The notes under the pieces are model-generated. The model was given only the letters and a program-made list of their open reading frames with translations, was not told the DNA's origin and made no database searches. A DNA stretch of 64,000 nt from Sequoia sempervirens (taxonomy: Eukaryota; Streptophyta; Pinopsida; Cupressales; Cupressaceae): assembly GCA_007258455.2 (NCBI GenBank), contig VDFB02000001.1:13563918-13627917 (forward strand). The letters are read 5' to 3'. Below are positions 12,032-24,498 of this stretch, piece after piece. The stretch's first letter is position 1. Every line of letters begins with the position of its first letter. Position numbers and translations under genes: made by a program.

Positions 12032-12407
12032 TGTTGGTGTGAATAAATATCTTGTAGCTAGCTAATCCTAGCAAGGGGGACTTATTCACATGTTACATTT
12101 TCTTAGGTTCTCGATAATCTTCTAGAAGTCTTAGTTGTCTAGATAGGATCTTATCCTATCTTATCTTGTTGGATTTTTTGTCAAGTTGTATCATAACATA
12201 GGATTAAGACACATGTCACAATCTTGTTTAATCACATCTCTTTCCTTGCCTTTATATGTAAGGCATCTCATGTGCATTTCATATTCAATCTTGTAAAATT
12301 GCATTTATTATCATAGAAAGCTACTCTTGTCATTTTCTCTCTTATGGAAGATATTTTGTTCTAGTAGTTGATCTTAGGGTGTTGGGAGTTCACCATTAAC
12401 TCCTACA
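12032..12407 (+). repeat. LTR B (376 bp)
   Basis: Starts TGTTGGTGTGAATAA and ends CATTAACTCCTACA. It is preceded by a purine tract and followed by TGGTATTAGAGTC, a primer-site variant. Homologous to LTRs A and C. Confidence 0.87.
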
Positions 12408-12420
12408 TGGTATTAGAGTC
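12408..12420 (+). other. Primer-binding site of copy B
   Basis: TGGTATTAGAGTC directly follows LTR B; one mismatch to the initiator-Met-type TGGTATCAGAG core. Confidence 0.75.
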
Positions 12421-13599
12421 AAGTATTGTATATTCCTTCCCAAGTATGAGGGATTTTTCTTAGATTGAAGATTTTTTGGGGTCCATTTTGGGGTTTCAAA
12501 TACCTCATAGTTGAATCCAAGGTATCAGAGAAAGTCAATTTCTCCTTTCATTTTGTCAATTTTTATTATGTTTTATCTGATCTACAAAGGTTTCAATTGA
12601 GGGTTACAATTTCCAGATCTAGGAGGTGGATAAAATTTTGGGGCACTTTAGGCCAAATATGACCTATCATTGTGTTTGAAAGGCCCAAAAACCTAAAGAT
12701 CAACTATCAATTCATTGAAATCTGACATTTTCCCTCAGGGAATCAAAGAGTTTTCAACCATTGCAAGAGAATCTATACTGTACAATAGTGGCAGAGTCAT
12801 CTACAACAATCGAGTGAATATTATTTTGTACCTATAACATATTTGGGTCCTTTGTTGGCATAATTCTATGAATTCTAGTGTCAGCTTTGCATAAGGGTAT
12901 GATACTATCTTTTCTAGTGGTACAAAGGTCAAAGGTTTTATTATTAATAAATTTTTATTTTAAAAAAGTTTGGTCAGTTTTTTTTAAAGTGCTTGGATGT
13001 GTTGGGCATAAGCCCATAGTCCAACCAAGTGGTGGGGGCCTCTGCTTGCTGCTCTCTAACGACCACTCCTAGTGACAGATTTTTTAACCTTTTATGTTGT
13101 CATCGGTCACATTTGTGACCAAAGACTTAAGCACATGGAGCCTAATCTTGACCCTTGGAGGCCTAAATAGGTTTTTTTTTAATATCATAGCTTGCAATCC
13201 AAGAGGATTTTTTCCAAATGATATATTATCCAAAATATGTTTCTCTCAATTTTCTAGTGGTGTAGGCTATTTTGTAAAATTTTGTTGTTTGATAGCATTA
13301 ATTGTTGATTGAAGTTAGATCTTTCTTTGGCTCCTAAGCTCATAAATTTTTGTTGTGATCTTTGATTTTCACAATTCTTGTAGCATTAGAAAGGTATTGA
13401 GAAGCTCTATCTAGCCATCCATGCACTTTTTCCTATTTTTTCCCAAGTACATTGTGAATTCAATTCTTTCTCGATGGATATCCTAGAGATTAAATGGATA
13501 ATTTTATAGTTGGGAGGGTGTTTCTTTGATCAATGTACTTCATTTCAACCTCATTTCATGTATTGATCTCATATTTTATCATTTGAGAAGTGTATCATT

Positions 13600-14600
13600 G
13601 TTATAATCATGGATTATGCAACTCATCTTTTTGTAATCATTTTGATTAAGGAGAATTATGATTCTTGGCAAAAGGAATTCTTACACATTGTAGGTGGCTC
13701 AATATTTTTCCTCATATTTATGGACTCATTCATGAACCAAAAAAAAAATGGAAGAAATTAGTTTGGGGTAATAAGAATGATCATATTATATAATTGATTG
13801 GTTCTAGTTTCAATGCAAGCATTTTCAAAGAGACCTTTCACCAAACTTGAGGGATCTCATGCCCATGTATAGTTTGGACCAAGATTTGGGAGATTTTTAG
13901 AGGTCCACATAATCATCCATTTCTAGATGATCTTGGATCAAATTGCCTCTTTCTACTTGATGATGTTGACAATCTACTCTTTGATGATGAGACCTTAGAG
14001 GAGTTTGAATATGATGCAAAACTTGAGCGACTTGATGATCCAGAGACTTCTCCTACAACTCCTACTTCTCCAATTGAGATAACACATTCATATTTTGTTT
14101 ATGATTCATTGAAAAATTCTCGTGATTCATTGCAGCAGGTATTTCATTATCTTCTTGATTGGGATTCCTATTTATCAGGCATTGCATCATTGTTTGTGGA
14201 GTCTCAAATTTCAAATTTGGAGGACCGGTTTGAGGGTTTATCTCTCCTCTTTGATGACAGTCATGGAAAAACTATTATCACTTCATCTTTTTCTTTGGAG
14301 TTAGTTCAATATCAATTTCTATTTTTCCCAGTTTGTCAACTTCTATTGTGATTGGTCATGTACCTAATTGGATTGTGGCATCATCGTCATCTACCAAGAA
14401 CTTGGCAACACATGATCATATTTCAAAGAAACAATATTCATACATGGGTTCATCTTCCTAGCAATTCCTATTCATAATGGAAAGCATTCCTTCATTTTTA
14501 CTAGGTCTATCATCTTCCCAAAGGGAGAAACATTTTTTGTAAGCATTGGATTATTTTTTGTCTTCAAACACTTACCATATTTTCAGGAGATTACACATTA
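13600..14600 (+). pseudogene. gag remnant plus acidic ORF, copy C
   Basis: Near 13640 the frame reads KENYDSWQKEFLHIVGGS, which resembles the N-terminal core of copia gag proteins. After several stops the acidic ORF continues (DDVDNLLFDDETLEEFEYDA near 13965-14025, then an open stretch at 14109-14351 with LLDWDSYLSGIASLF). Inference: the non-autonomous element encodes a gag start fused to an acidic region of unknown role. Alignment of copies A, B and C would settle the ancestral frame. Confidence 0.45.
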
Positions 14601-14897
14601 TGGGGGAGATATCTTGTCTCTCTCTTTCCCTCTTATTGGGGTGATTAATTGTATATACATGATGGATGAAGTCCTTGGTGGCTATCACTAAGTCCTCCAT
14701 ACATTATCTTATTTGTTTCTTTTCTCTCTTTTGGAGAGGATTTTTGTTCCATTGGGTTTTCTCCTTTTCTCTATTTGTGAGAGATTGCATTGTAAATGGG
14801 TACCTAATATGACCTTGTAGCTAGGACCCATAATAATTTTTTTCACATTTTGTATCTTTGCATAATAATATACTTCCTAAGTTTCACTTAAGGGGAG

Positions 14898-15277
14898 TGT
14901 GGTGTGAATAAATTTCTTGTACCTAGCTAATCCTAACAAGGGGGACTTTTCACATGTTAAGTTTATTTAAGTTCTAGATAATCTTATAGAAGTCTTATTT
15001 GTCTAGATATGATTTTATCTTATCTTATCTTATTGAATTTTTTGTTAAGTTAATTGTCTCATAACATAGGATTAAGACACATGTCACAATATTTTCTAAT
15101 CATATCTATCACTTTATCTTTATAAGAAATACATCTAATGTACATTTCATATTCAATTTTGTAATATATTGCATCCATTATCATACTAAGTTATTCTTGT
15201 CATTTTCTCTCTTTTGGAAGATATTTTTGTCTAGTATCTTATATTGGGGTGTTGTGAGTTCACCATTAACTCCTAGA
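14898..15277 (+). repeat. LTR C (380 bp)
   Basis: Starts TGTGGTGTGAATAAA (one base lost from TGTTGG) and ends ACTCCTAGA (CA decayed to GA). It is preceded by the purine tract AAGGGGA. Only 10 bp (TAAAGGTGGA) separate it from the next LTR at 15288. Confidence 0.82.
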
Positions 15278-15287
15278 TAAAGGTGGA

Positions 15288-15672
15288 TGTTAGTGTAAAT
15301 AGTGTCATTATCCACCTAGTAAGCTAATCACCTTTCTAGGATTGACCTATTCACACTCATAGCTTAAGTTTACTTAGGTTTCTTTTTCTTTTGTCTCACT
15401 TCATAGCATTGAGACATGTGTCCTCATCTCTTGAGACACCTATTGACACTTTCTCATACACTTTTTAAGTGAGCTCACAAGTGTTTAATCTTTGGATGGT
15501 TAGTTAGTTATTCAATCCTACCTTCCTACCTCATTCATCTTGCCTATATATGCAAGTTTCTTCATTGTATTTACACACTCTTCATATTGTATGATAGACA
15601 TAATATTATGCTCATCATTTCACTTGTGGAAGGTTATCAATTCACGCTTTCTGATATTGGCATTCTCCAACA
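15288..15672 (+). repeat. Related LTR D (385 bp), subfamily variant
   Basis: Starts TGTTAGTGTAAATAG and ends CATTCTCCAACA. It keeps landmarks of LTRs A-C in the same order (CTAATCC/CTAATCA, TAGGATT-type core, CTTGTGGAAG near the end) but is much more diverged. I see no primer site after it and no matching 5-bp target duplication, so it may be solo or a fragment. Confidence 0.55.
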
Positions 15673-16228
15673 CAACTAGGGAAGGAAGTGTTTGGGGAGG
15701 ATGGGAAAGAATTCGGGTTTAAAAAATTTTGCAAGCATATATAAGAAGTGATTACTATAGTTTGGAAGGTATTTGTTGCTCAAAAAAACAAAAATCACAT
15801 TTGAAACATGGAGATTGTATTTCTAAGGAAAGGACAACTATTTCTATCCATGAGTCTAAAAAGGGAGCACAATCAGCCACAACAAATAAGGAAAACTTAG
15901 CTCTTTTATTTTTCCTATATATGAATATTGTAAAATTTCCCATTTTTTTATATTTTCTATCTATTATGATTAGTGAGTAGAATTTTTTTTAATTTTTTCC
16001 AATGTGTATTTCTTAGTAAGGTCTTATATGTGTGTGAAAGGATTATATTGCTTATAAATTTTTTTATTGAAATGATGAATTTTTAGTCTTTTGTTTGGAA
16101 AATATGTTCTATCAATAATGGCTTGCACTAAAAAGATATCTATAATCCATTAAATTAGACTATGAGTTGTCCAAGGATGCCTAGTGGGATTCATGCTTAT
16201 TTAGGCCTCCCCTAGAATTGCATCAGTA
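15673..16228. other. Unassigned spacer
   Basis: I see no gene, LTR end or clear repeat here; the short open frames look like chance. Confidence 0.4.
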
Positions 16229-17146
16229 TGTTAGAAAAATAGTGTCTCAGCCTTACAATTACACAAGGTTACTATTTATAGTAAGTTTACATTTGAGTAC
16301 GGATTGATGCAGAATTTTACCCAAAGCTTATGATCGGATAAATAAACATTCTCATAAATTTTTGTCACAAGATCATGTCTGGATTTGAAGATATTAAATT
16401 TTTAGTTTTTCAAAGTTTCAATGTCCATTTTGAAGGCCTTAGAGGCATTTTTGGTCCTAAAATTGGTCTTAATCAACATAGCGGGTTATAGCTTGATAGA
16501 TCACTTCAAATTTTTGACGCTTCAAATGGTTTGTCAATCAAACAATCGGGTCAAAATTTATGGCCTCTAGAATTTGGGTGTCTTGAAATGGGAGATGTAA
16601 AAATGTGTTGGACACATAAATGAGATATAAATGGGGAGTTACATGTGGTGGTGTGTGTTTAGAAACATCATAGGAATTCGTTATTGGATATAAGAATGGG
16701 TGCCACTTTTTAGGTAGTTTTAGCTCATGGTTTTGTAATATTGTTTGGAAGTTTCATGTATTTTATTTCCTATATATTAGGTGCATGAGATGGAGGTTGT
16801 GTGTAAAAGTCTTATAGTTGTTGAGTTTTCTTCGGATCTCTGGTTTCTTATAGTTGTTGAGTTGCCTTTGGATCTCTAGTTGATGATACTTTATGAGAAA
16901 TCTTGTTATGCAAGTATATTGTAATCTTGTTGATTTCTAAATAATATATTGGGTGACTTTTAGAGTGTGGAGTTTTTCTCCTAAAAGGGTTTTCCCCACG
17001 TAAATCATTTTCTTGTGGTATGAATATTATTTATGTTTATTTATGTTTAAGTTTCTATAACTATTCAAATTTGAAAAGGTTTTTCATAACCCTCCTCTCA
17101 ATATTAGTGTAGGAAGTTGTTGTACTACCGTAATAGCTTCCTTACA
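16229..17146 (+). repeat. Probable solo copia LTR (918 bp)
   Basis: Starts TGTTAGAAAAATAGTGTCTCAG and ends CTTCCTTACA. Its start and end resemble the 958-bp LTR of the copia element at 43129-44086 (GTGTC.CA.CCTTACA at the start, ATTAGTGTAGGAAGTTGTT near the end). CAGTA precedes it and TAGTA follows, a target duplication with one mismatch. TATATATTA near 16770 may be its TATA box, and a 40-bp block (TTATAGTTGTTGAGTT...GGATCTCT) is tandemly doubled at about 16812-16883. The downstream TAGTATCAAAC could instead be a worn primer site. Confidence 0.6.
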
Positions 17147-17510
17147 TAGTATAGTATCAAACAAATATATTATCTCTAGAAAGTTTAATAGAGCATAATA
17201 AAAAATGAAGTCCTCCAATAAGTGAGTTGGTTAGAGAAATAAAGGTAAATATAAAGGCTATCTTGTGTTCTCCATTGAGAAAGTAACTTGGGTAGAGGAT
17301 ATAGAAATATTCATTTTGTATAGGTGGGTAGAGAATAAGTAGTGAAGGAAATATGGCTTACAAAGAGTTTGATTTTGCTTGGGTCAAGAGAAGCAAAGGG
17401 GGGCGAGGAGAAACCCAAATGAATAATCATTCAGAATATTAGACACTTTGGAGGATACAATTTCACATAATAAATATGAAGAGGAATTAGAGGTACATTG
17501 AGCTCCAAAT

Positions 17511-17870
17511 ATGACTAAAAACCCCATGGAGAGATTAATTCAAGTTATAACTAGTCAAGGAACAAAGGTCAAGCCTAATGTATCAAATTCTACAAGGGAT
17601 TTAAACTCACATATCTTTGTGCATTGGGTGGAGTTGGAGATGTACGTACACATGGAAAACTTGGGAGAAGATGATCCTAAGATGGTCAAATTAGTTTTAA
17701 CTAAAATAAAGCCGCATGCTACCTTATGGTAGGATAATATTCAACGATCACATAAAAGATAAGTCAAAGAGTAGGTAAGGTATGGGCCAAGATGCTAAAA
17801 CATATTATGGAAAATTTCTTGAAGAGACCAAATAATGTCTCATTAATTATCAAAAGACATTGTATATTTT
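17511..17870 (+). pseudogene. Ty3/gypsy gag fragment
   Basis: An open stretch of 73 codons contains VHWVELEMYVHMENLGEDDP and ends in KPHATLW, with the next Trp codon turned to TAG. It aligns by eye with the gag at 58865-59089 (IDWINDLEVNFEYKDIEDP, GNATIWW), the capsid region of gypsy gag. The frame can be followed weakly to about 17870 (VSLIIK). No zinc knuckle is visible. Confidence 0.55.
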
Positions 17871-19840
17871 TTGCTAAAACAATTATTATGGTGAACTTTA
17901 TTGTAGGACTAATAGCTTATAAATATTATTATAATTTAAAATATATGATATTTTTTTCTCATTTATTCTTAATGTTAAATAGTTTAAATGATTATGCAAT
18001 ATCTTATTTTATTTACATTTCCAATGTATTTATGTGACAAATACAAGGCCTTGATAAGAGAAGAAGAATCTAAAGTGAAAACATGATTATCCATAGTGAT
18101 TTTAAGCCTTCCAAATTTTTCTAATATCCAACTTCAAAATAGGTTATCTTCATCTCTAGAATTGAGCATATTCAACTCTAGAACTAAACAAAAGCGGCTC
18201 TAGGCTTGAACAATTAGCTTTATAACATGTAGAATCAATGGTTTTCACTTGAGATGTACCTTAGGAACTTGGCACATGTCTTATGAAGTATAATTTGAAT
18301 TTGAATATCTTTAGCTAACATAACTATCAAGCGCTTCTTGACCACCTATTTTTTTGGGTGCCTACATGCATATTTTATTTTTAGGAAATCAAATTCTCCA
18401 ATCATACATATAATTAAAGTGTTACACCTTAAGTTCTTCCCTTAGATCCAAGAGAACTTCATCTGAACTAAATTATTATCACTTCTTATTCATAATTTAT
18501 GAAAAGTCTTTAATTACAACTAGAGCTCATCTCTTTCATAAAAATAAAGAGCTATCACATGGATTCATGATTTGGAAATCTTAGGTTAGTTAGTATTTTA
18601 TCAATCAATGGTTAAGATAATTTGGTCAGAAATTCGTAATAGGAGGTAATTAGATTATAGTAGTTGAAACATATAAGAACCTATTTTATCATTTTTGAAT
18701 AAAAATAATTCAATCTTGACATCATTAAAAGAGTAGATCAATTTGGAAGGGTAGTAGGGTTCACTCCACCTAAAGGAGAATACTTGTAGTAATTTTTGTT
18801 TTGTTTTAATTAGTTTATTTTGTTGTTTGTGAAAATTTTTGTTTTGTTTTAATTAGTTTATTTTGTTGTTTGTTTCACTTAATTTTTCATGTTTAAAAAT
18901 ATATTTTTATTTTCCATATAAATATTTGCAAGCATTTCAATTTTAATATTCATAAAAGAGAAATTTATTTTCCCTTTCCATATTTCATTTTTCAAAAGTG
19001 TTTTTATTTCCAACATAGTGTGTTTCACTTCAGTGATGTGTTTACTTTCTAGCAAGTGTGTTGATTTATGGTATTAATAAATTGATTTGGTTATAATTTT
19101 ATTTGTCATAGGAAAAGTCAATGTTAATTAGGAAGAGTTTGTTATCCTTAGGACTTAGAACCATATTACATATATTCTTTGGAAACTAGCTTGGATTGAT
19201 AAACACTAAATGGTCATTAATTGAAAAAACTATAATTACCTCATTAATTTTTATGTTGTTATTGGGGATCTAAAAGTCAAAATTTCTAGGTAATAATATA
19301 TTCAATTAAACTTGAGTACTTAAGGTTGTAGGATTCCTTTATTTTATGAATATACCTAGGGATTACTTATGTCAATTTGTGAAGAAATCCCAAGTTGAAG
19401 CTATAGGATAAACACAAGAGGAAGTTGATAGGCTTGAAACAAAAAGTATTTTTACTCTAGAGATATCACCTAAACACATCCAAGGTCCTCAACTCAAGAA
19501 GAGGTGGAAAAATTAGGTATCTCACCACATTAGATAGACAAAGAGTTCCACAACACTCCTAAGATAACCTACATTATGACCAACAGAAACAAAACCGAAA
19601 ACTAAAAATTCTACGTATCTAATCTCTCTAACTCTAGAGAGAAATGAATCAAATATGTAAATTATTTCCCCTTCTATCCTACTAACTTTTAGGGAAAATA
19701 TTTATTAATATTACAAACAATTTTTGTTTGAGTTTAATTTTATATAACAAACCTATGATTATGAGACCGATAACTAAAAATTGAAACTATTTCACTCCAC
19801 ATTTTAGGAATCATCTTTACACTAGTCCATAGAGTTGACA
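17871..19840. other. Unassigned AT-rich spacer
   Basis: Nothing coding is supported. It contains a perfect short tandem duplication at 18791-18873. Flanking gag fragments suggest it is a degraded retroelement interior. Confidence 0.4.
18791..18873 (+). repeat. 43-bp tandem duplication
   Basis: The unit starting AATTTTTGTTTTGTTTTAAT occurs at 18791-18833 and again at 18834-18873 without a mismatch over 40 bases. The identity suggests a recent local duplication. Confidence 0.85.
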
Positions 19841-20467
19841 TCCAATTCTATCTATACATGGGATGTTATGGAAATATATATTTTAGATAAGTATCAATAC
19901 TATTGTAGGATTAGAGATAAGAAAGATGAACTCTTAGGATGAAACAACTAGAAGATGAAAACCTAGAATACTATTTAGACCATTTCTTATTTGTCTATAG
20001 AAGTTATGGTGGTAGTTTAGATGAGGAGAAAATTAAAAAATCCATCCTCCTAAGAGGAATTGATGAAGAATACCATGAATATTTAAAACTAATGGGAAGA
20101 GAGGATATAGATAAATTGGATTTTAAGGACATTATATAAATCAAAAAATTGCTCTCATACTAGGGTATGAATTAGAAAGATTAAACAAGGAAAAAGTAGT
20201 GGTGATGTCACCAAGGTAATCGAGGAGCTAGTGAATTTGAAAAATGATATATTACTCCACCAAAATACCACATTAGATGGGCTACAAGTCAACAAGAAAA
20301 TCATAGAACCCTTAGCTATCTATTATCCTAAATGTAGAGATAAGAACCCACTCAAAGAGTTTCCCTTAAAAATAATTAAGTTGTATGGGATTTGTGAGAA
20401 AAAACACTTGAAAAATGAGTGCAACATGCTAGTTGAAATCAATAATAGACTAAATAAGGTATCCTAA
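19841..20467 (+). pseudogene. Ty3/gypsy gag with zinc-finger remnant
   Basis: The frame from about 19841 through 20139 reads WDVMEIYILDKYQYYC, EDENLEYYLDHFLF and ILLRGIDEEYHEYLKLMG, the same gag type as at 63352-64000. After a frameshift between 20139 and 20231 the C-terminal part follows (20231-20467), with a Cys/His cluster YPKCRDKN, GICEKKHLKNEC. Gag packages element RNA in the cytoplasm. It probably belongs with the protease, RT and integrase fragments downstream, all on the plus strand. Confidence 0.65.
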
Positions 20468-21500
20468 GTTGAAGAGTTGTTAAATTACATTGGCCAAAGA
20501 TGGTCTAATTTTTGTTCTAACCAATATCTTCGATAATTTGGTACAATATCTCCCTCTAATTAGATGTCAAATTAGTGAGAAGGTCATGGAGTGTACCAAA
20601 AACATAGGAACCATCTAATGGGGTTCTCCATGGTTCCAACTTAAATGGGAAAACCCATCAAGGAATGCTTCTCCATGGCCAAATAAAAATATGAATCAAT
20701 GCTAGAATCCTTGGATGTCTTAGCATAACTAAGGTAAAATGAGATATATGAACCAACAACAAGATTTTTTGTCTAAACCATCACAACAACCACCCCAAAA
20801 TATAAGTAGGTAAATCAACCATAATTTTTTCTTAGCCTATAGCTATCCCTAAGAGCACCTAATTATAACAACTATTCTATAATGTAGATCAAAACATAGT
20901 AATTTTTATCATAATAGAGATCAATGAGATATAATTGTATTAAAAAAAAGACATTAGTAGAACTTTCCTTGTCCTCTCAAAATCATCAAAAGAGAGGGAA
21001 ACAATACAAGAATGGAATGAAGATAAAAATTCTCTAGAAGGCACATCACAAATAGCTCTGAAAATCTCCAAAAAAAATTATAATCCATCGTCAATGTCAT
21101 TTCCAAAGTGACTAAACAACCATAGTCCACTCTAGAGAGCTATGGAAAGATCCAAAATGCTTCCCACAAATCTGAATTAGTTAAGGAGCTCTATAAAATT
21201 AACATTGAAATTTTTCTATTATAATCATTTAAGGATATACATGAGATAAATAGAATAATAAAACAGCTATGCATAAATACACTATGATGGAAGAAGAAAC
21301 TTCCAAAAACCATACAAATGGGGGGATTGTTTTTTGATGTTCTGTCAAAAAAAATATGGAGATCCAAGGTGCCCCATCATTTCAATAATAATAAGATGAG
21401 TTTTAATGTCCAAAATGTTAATTGATTAAGGAGCTACCATAAATATGATGATAAAAAACACAAAAAAAACATTTTTTCATTATTGGGATACAACCCATAG
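20468..21500. other. Decayed gag-pol interior
   Basis: No frame longer than about 60 codons is convincing. Position between gag and protease remnants suggests gypsy interior sequence. Confidence 0.35.
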
Positions 21501-22410
21501 ACATAGTGTTGCAATTGGCTAATCAATTAATCACTAAGACAGAGGGAGTTATTGAAGATGATACTATTATGATAGATTATTGGGAATATCCAGTGGGATT
21601 CCTTATATTATCCTCTAAGAAAGAAAAAGAAAATTAAGATAAATTTTATTATCCTAAGATGTTGGCTAGCCACAACAAAAACTCTCATTGATTGTAGGTC
21701 TAAAAACATGACCATTTCCAATGGATCACTGTTGAAAGATACCATCTATCCACCAATTCGAATTTCCCTATAGTATGAGAACAAGCTCTAGGAAGATGAC
21801 CTAATTAATTTTGATGAAGAAGACATCTCTTCTTTAGCCATGGTTACTATTACATAAAAACTTAAAGAATTCCATGATCATGAGAAAAAATATGGATAGA
21901 ATTCCCCAATCTTAATACAACAAAATGTCATGATATGGGTACAAGAATCTCCTAGGGGGATTTTGAGAGTATTTAACTATCAACTATTGGAAACAATCTA
22001 TATAAAGGTAGTAAATTTACAACACATCAATACACTACATGCAATACTCCCTCATACCTTCCCTCACAATACTCTAATGAGTCCGAACCTTGGGGTCAAT
22101 CCTATCAACCTAGGGAAAAAATAAGTTATTTTCTAACCAAGTGGTTAGTTAACTATTAGTAGTTGGTTGATAGGCAAAGAAGACCAAGAGAAAAAATTGT
22201 TACAAGTCCATACACATGAATTTTCTTGGGAATACAAAGACATAAAAAATATTCCAACTAATTTTATACACAAATTATATATATATATATAGAGAGAGAG
22301 AGAGATAGGATGTTATCCTTGTTAGACAACCTCAAAGGAGAATCTATCTTGCACTAAGACAAAATGAATGAGAAAATTGAAAAGTTTTTATAGGTAGGAT
22401 TCATCCCTCA
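21501..22410 (+). pseudogene. Ty3/gypsy protease and RT N-terminus, decayed
   Basis: Near 21690 the frame reads KTLIDCRSKN in the place of a retropepsin active-site loop, with the catalytic motif degraded. Further on, HEFSWEYKDIKNIP (about 22222) and the VGFIP stretch at 22396-22408 match the linker and first RT residues of gypsy pol. The frame stops at 22410, where the chromovirus LTR begins, and RT resumes at about 27192 with LNIQ-stop-VSPLVIVSKNN. A microsatellite interrupts it at 22275-22304. Confidence 0.55.
22275..22304. repeat. (AT)n(AG)n microsatellite
   Basis: About eight AT units are followed directly by about seven AG units, within the decayed gypsy interior. Confidence 0.9.
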
Positions 22411-22799
22411 ATTTTTTGCTCTTTTGATTGGACAGTTTTCTTCTTTGTTATGCTTTGTTTCTATTATTAATTTGACTATGGTACTCAGTTACTATTTGAT
22501 CACAAACTGTAAATCGATGTGAATGTTATATTTTGATGTGATGGTATTTTATTCTAATGTTATCATTATGGCATGCTTTGGGATTAGCTTAGCAGATATT
22601 TGAATTAATGATGCTTTATGCTTTTGATTATATTATTGATGTTAGATTCCTTAGTTAGTAATATTGTATTGGTGAAGGGGATGGGATTGCACCACTCGCT
22701 TACGAGAGCCCTGCGATTTTGAGATTTCCTCCTCATGGTGTGTTTTATTATGTTTATATATGCATGTTCGATATATTATTTGTTCACAGGATTGACATG
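22411..22799 (+). repeat. 5' LTR fragment of the chromovirus
   Basis: It shares long near-identical runs with the 3' LTR (GTGAATGTTATATTTTGATG, TTAGCTTAGCAGATATTTGA). The first 15 bases of the LTR are missing, and it breaks into pol near 22800 just after a TTCACAG-GATTGA motif. Confidence 0.8.
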
Positions 22800-23525
22800 T
22801 TACGTATGTATGTGATGGACCAGCAGACGTGATGGGAAGATTATCTCTATTTGGTAGAGTTCGCTTATAATAATGGTTTCCAAAGTTCTATCAGCATGCC
22901 TCCATTCCAAGCATTGTATGGGAAACCATGTTGCACTCCCTTAAGTTGGGATCAACTGGAGGACAAAGTAACTTTGGGTCCTGATATGTTGTAGGATATG
23001 GAGCAACAGGTGGATAGGATTAGAAAGCACTTGGTGGCAGTGCAAGATAGGCAGAAGAAGTATGCAGATGCACATAGAGTGGATCATCAGTTTTATGTGG
23101 GCGATAGATTCTTCTTGCAGGTGCATCCGTGAAAGAGTCCAATCTTTTATGGGAAGGGATCTAAGTTGGTGCCTCGCTTTGTTGGACCCTTCAAGATACT
23201 CAAGAAGATTGGTCCAGTTGCTTACCGTCTTGCTTTACCACCCAGTATCTCACGTATTCATAATGTTTTTTATGTTTTAGTTCTTCGGTCGTATCATCCA
23301 GACATTTCTCATGTACTTGATTGGAATGCATTACAGGTAGAGGACAAGCAGCTAGCTTTGGAGCCCGTGGCCATAATGGAGCACAGAATGCTCACTCTTT
23401 GAGGGTGAGATATTGATCAGGTTAGGGTCCAGTGGGATCCTAGGGATGATACGTCATCCACTTGGGAAGATGCAACTAGAATGAGGGAGCTCTATCCCTC
23501 TTTGTTCACAGGCTTCCAGGAGTAA
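22800..23525 (+). pseudogene. Chromovirus integrase C-terminus with chromodomain-like end
   Basis: The frame reads WEDYLYLVEFAYNN, MPPFQALYGK, then KLVPRFVGPFKILKKIGPVA and RLALPPSISRIHNVF, the GPY/F region typical of chromovirus integrases. It ends with VQWDPRDDTSSTWEDATRM and YPSLF, which matches the position and Trp/Glu pattern of a chromodomain. The DDE core has been deleted. In-frame stops occur at QQT-stop-WEDY, DML-stop-DMEQQ, VHP-stop-KSP and after MLTL. Chromodomains of this class steer integration to heterochromatin. Confidence 0.78.
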
Positions 23526-23535
23526 GCCTGACCCT

Positions 23536-23546
23536 AGGGGGGAGGA
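23536..23546 (+). other. Polypurine tract of the chromovirus
   Basis: AGGGGGGAGGA immediately precedes the LTR start TGTAGCACCCCC. Confidence 0.8.
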
Positions 23547-24498
23547 TGTAGCACCCCCACCATTTTTTACTCTTTTTATTAGACAGTGTTCTTCTTTTTT
23601 ATACTTTGTTTCTGTTATTACTTTGACTATGGTACTTGGTTACTATTTGATCGCAAACTGTAAAGTGATGTGAATGTTATATTTTGATGTGATGGTATTT
23701 TATTCTAATGTTATCATAATGGCATGCTTTGGTATTAGCTTAGCAGATATTTGAATTAATGATGCTTTATGCTTTCAATTATATTATTGATGTTAGATTC
23801 ATCAATTAGTAATATGGTATGGGTGAAGGGTACAGGATTGCACCACTCGCTTGTGAGCGCCCTGCGATTCTAAGATTTCCTCTTCACGGTGTGTTTTATT
23901 ATGTTTATATATGCATGTTTGATATACTCTTTGTTTGCAGGATTGATAGATACAGGACATTGAATCCACCTAGTTTCACAGGTTTGAGCGAGTCCATTGG
24001 CCAACAGTATTCAATTGGGAGATAGTAGCTAGGTTTTCTATGTCAAGTCATCACCCTGGTCATAGTGTGTCGTCGGGTTTTAGTCAGGTTAAGTTGCTTC
24101 TTTGTTATTCATCTCTCCTTGATTTTATTTATTTGCAAGTTGGAAAAGGTAAATAAATGGCTTTATCTATTTAAGTTGTTTATTAAATTTATCCGGTTAT
24201 AATGTTAGATATGTTATTTAATTTAATTAATAAAATAATCTAATCTTGGATTAGATTTATTTTATTGATTAATCAAATTAATTGTGTTGAATTGAATTAA
24301 GTTATTCATTTTGGAATTAATAGATATTTTATTTGAATTTTAAAAAATGAAAATATGTTTTAATTTGCTTTTTTTTTTTAATTAGAATGTAAAAGAAATT
24401 AAGATATTTCTTATTCTGTTTTTGAAAATTGATGAGGGTGGTTGGATAGATATTTCATTTTTTTGCTATTATTGGTATTTTGATGGATTTTTTAAGAA

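Larger units (their letters stand above)
12032..15277 (+). mobile_element. Full LTR-internal-LTR unit (copies B/C) of the pol-less copia family
   Basis: LTR B (12032-12407), primer site (12408-12420), 2.49 kb internal sequence, purine tract (about 14888-14897) and LTR C (14898-15277). The internal part holds no RT or integrase. LTRs B and C differ by roughly 15 percent by eye, so the unit is old. Because 11010-12031 lies directly upstream of LTR B, this unit is the last member of a tandem array that began before position 1. It would need copia enzymes in trans. Confidence 0.8.

Noticed and set aside
15288..15672. 5' LTR of another full element
   Set aside because: No primer site follows and no second LTR of this subfamily was found downstream; kept only as an LTR.
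22394..22410. First bases of the chromovirus 5' LTR (GGTAGGATTCATCCC versus TGTAGCACCCCC)
   Set aside because: The resemblance is weak and the bases are explained as RT codons (VGFIP) of the interrupted gypsy.
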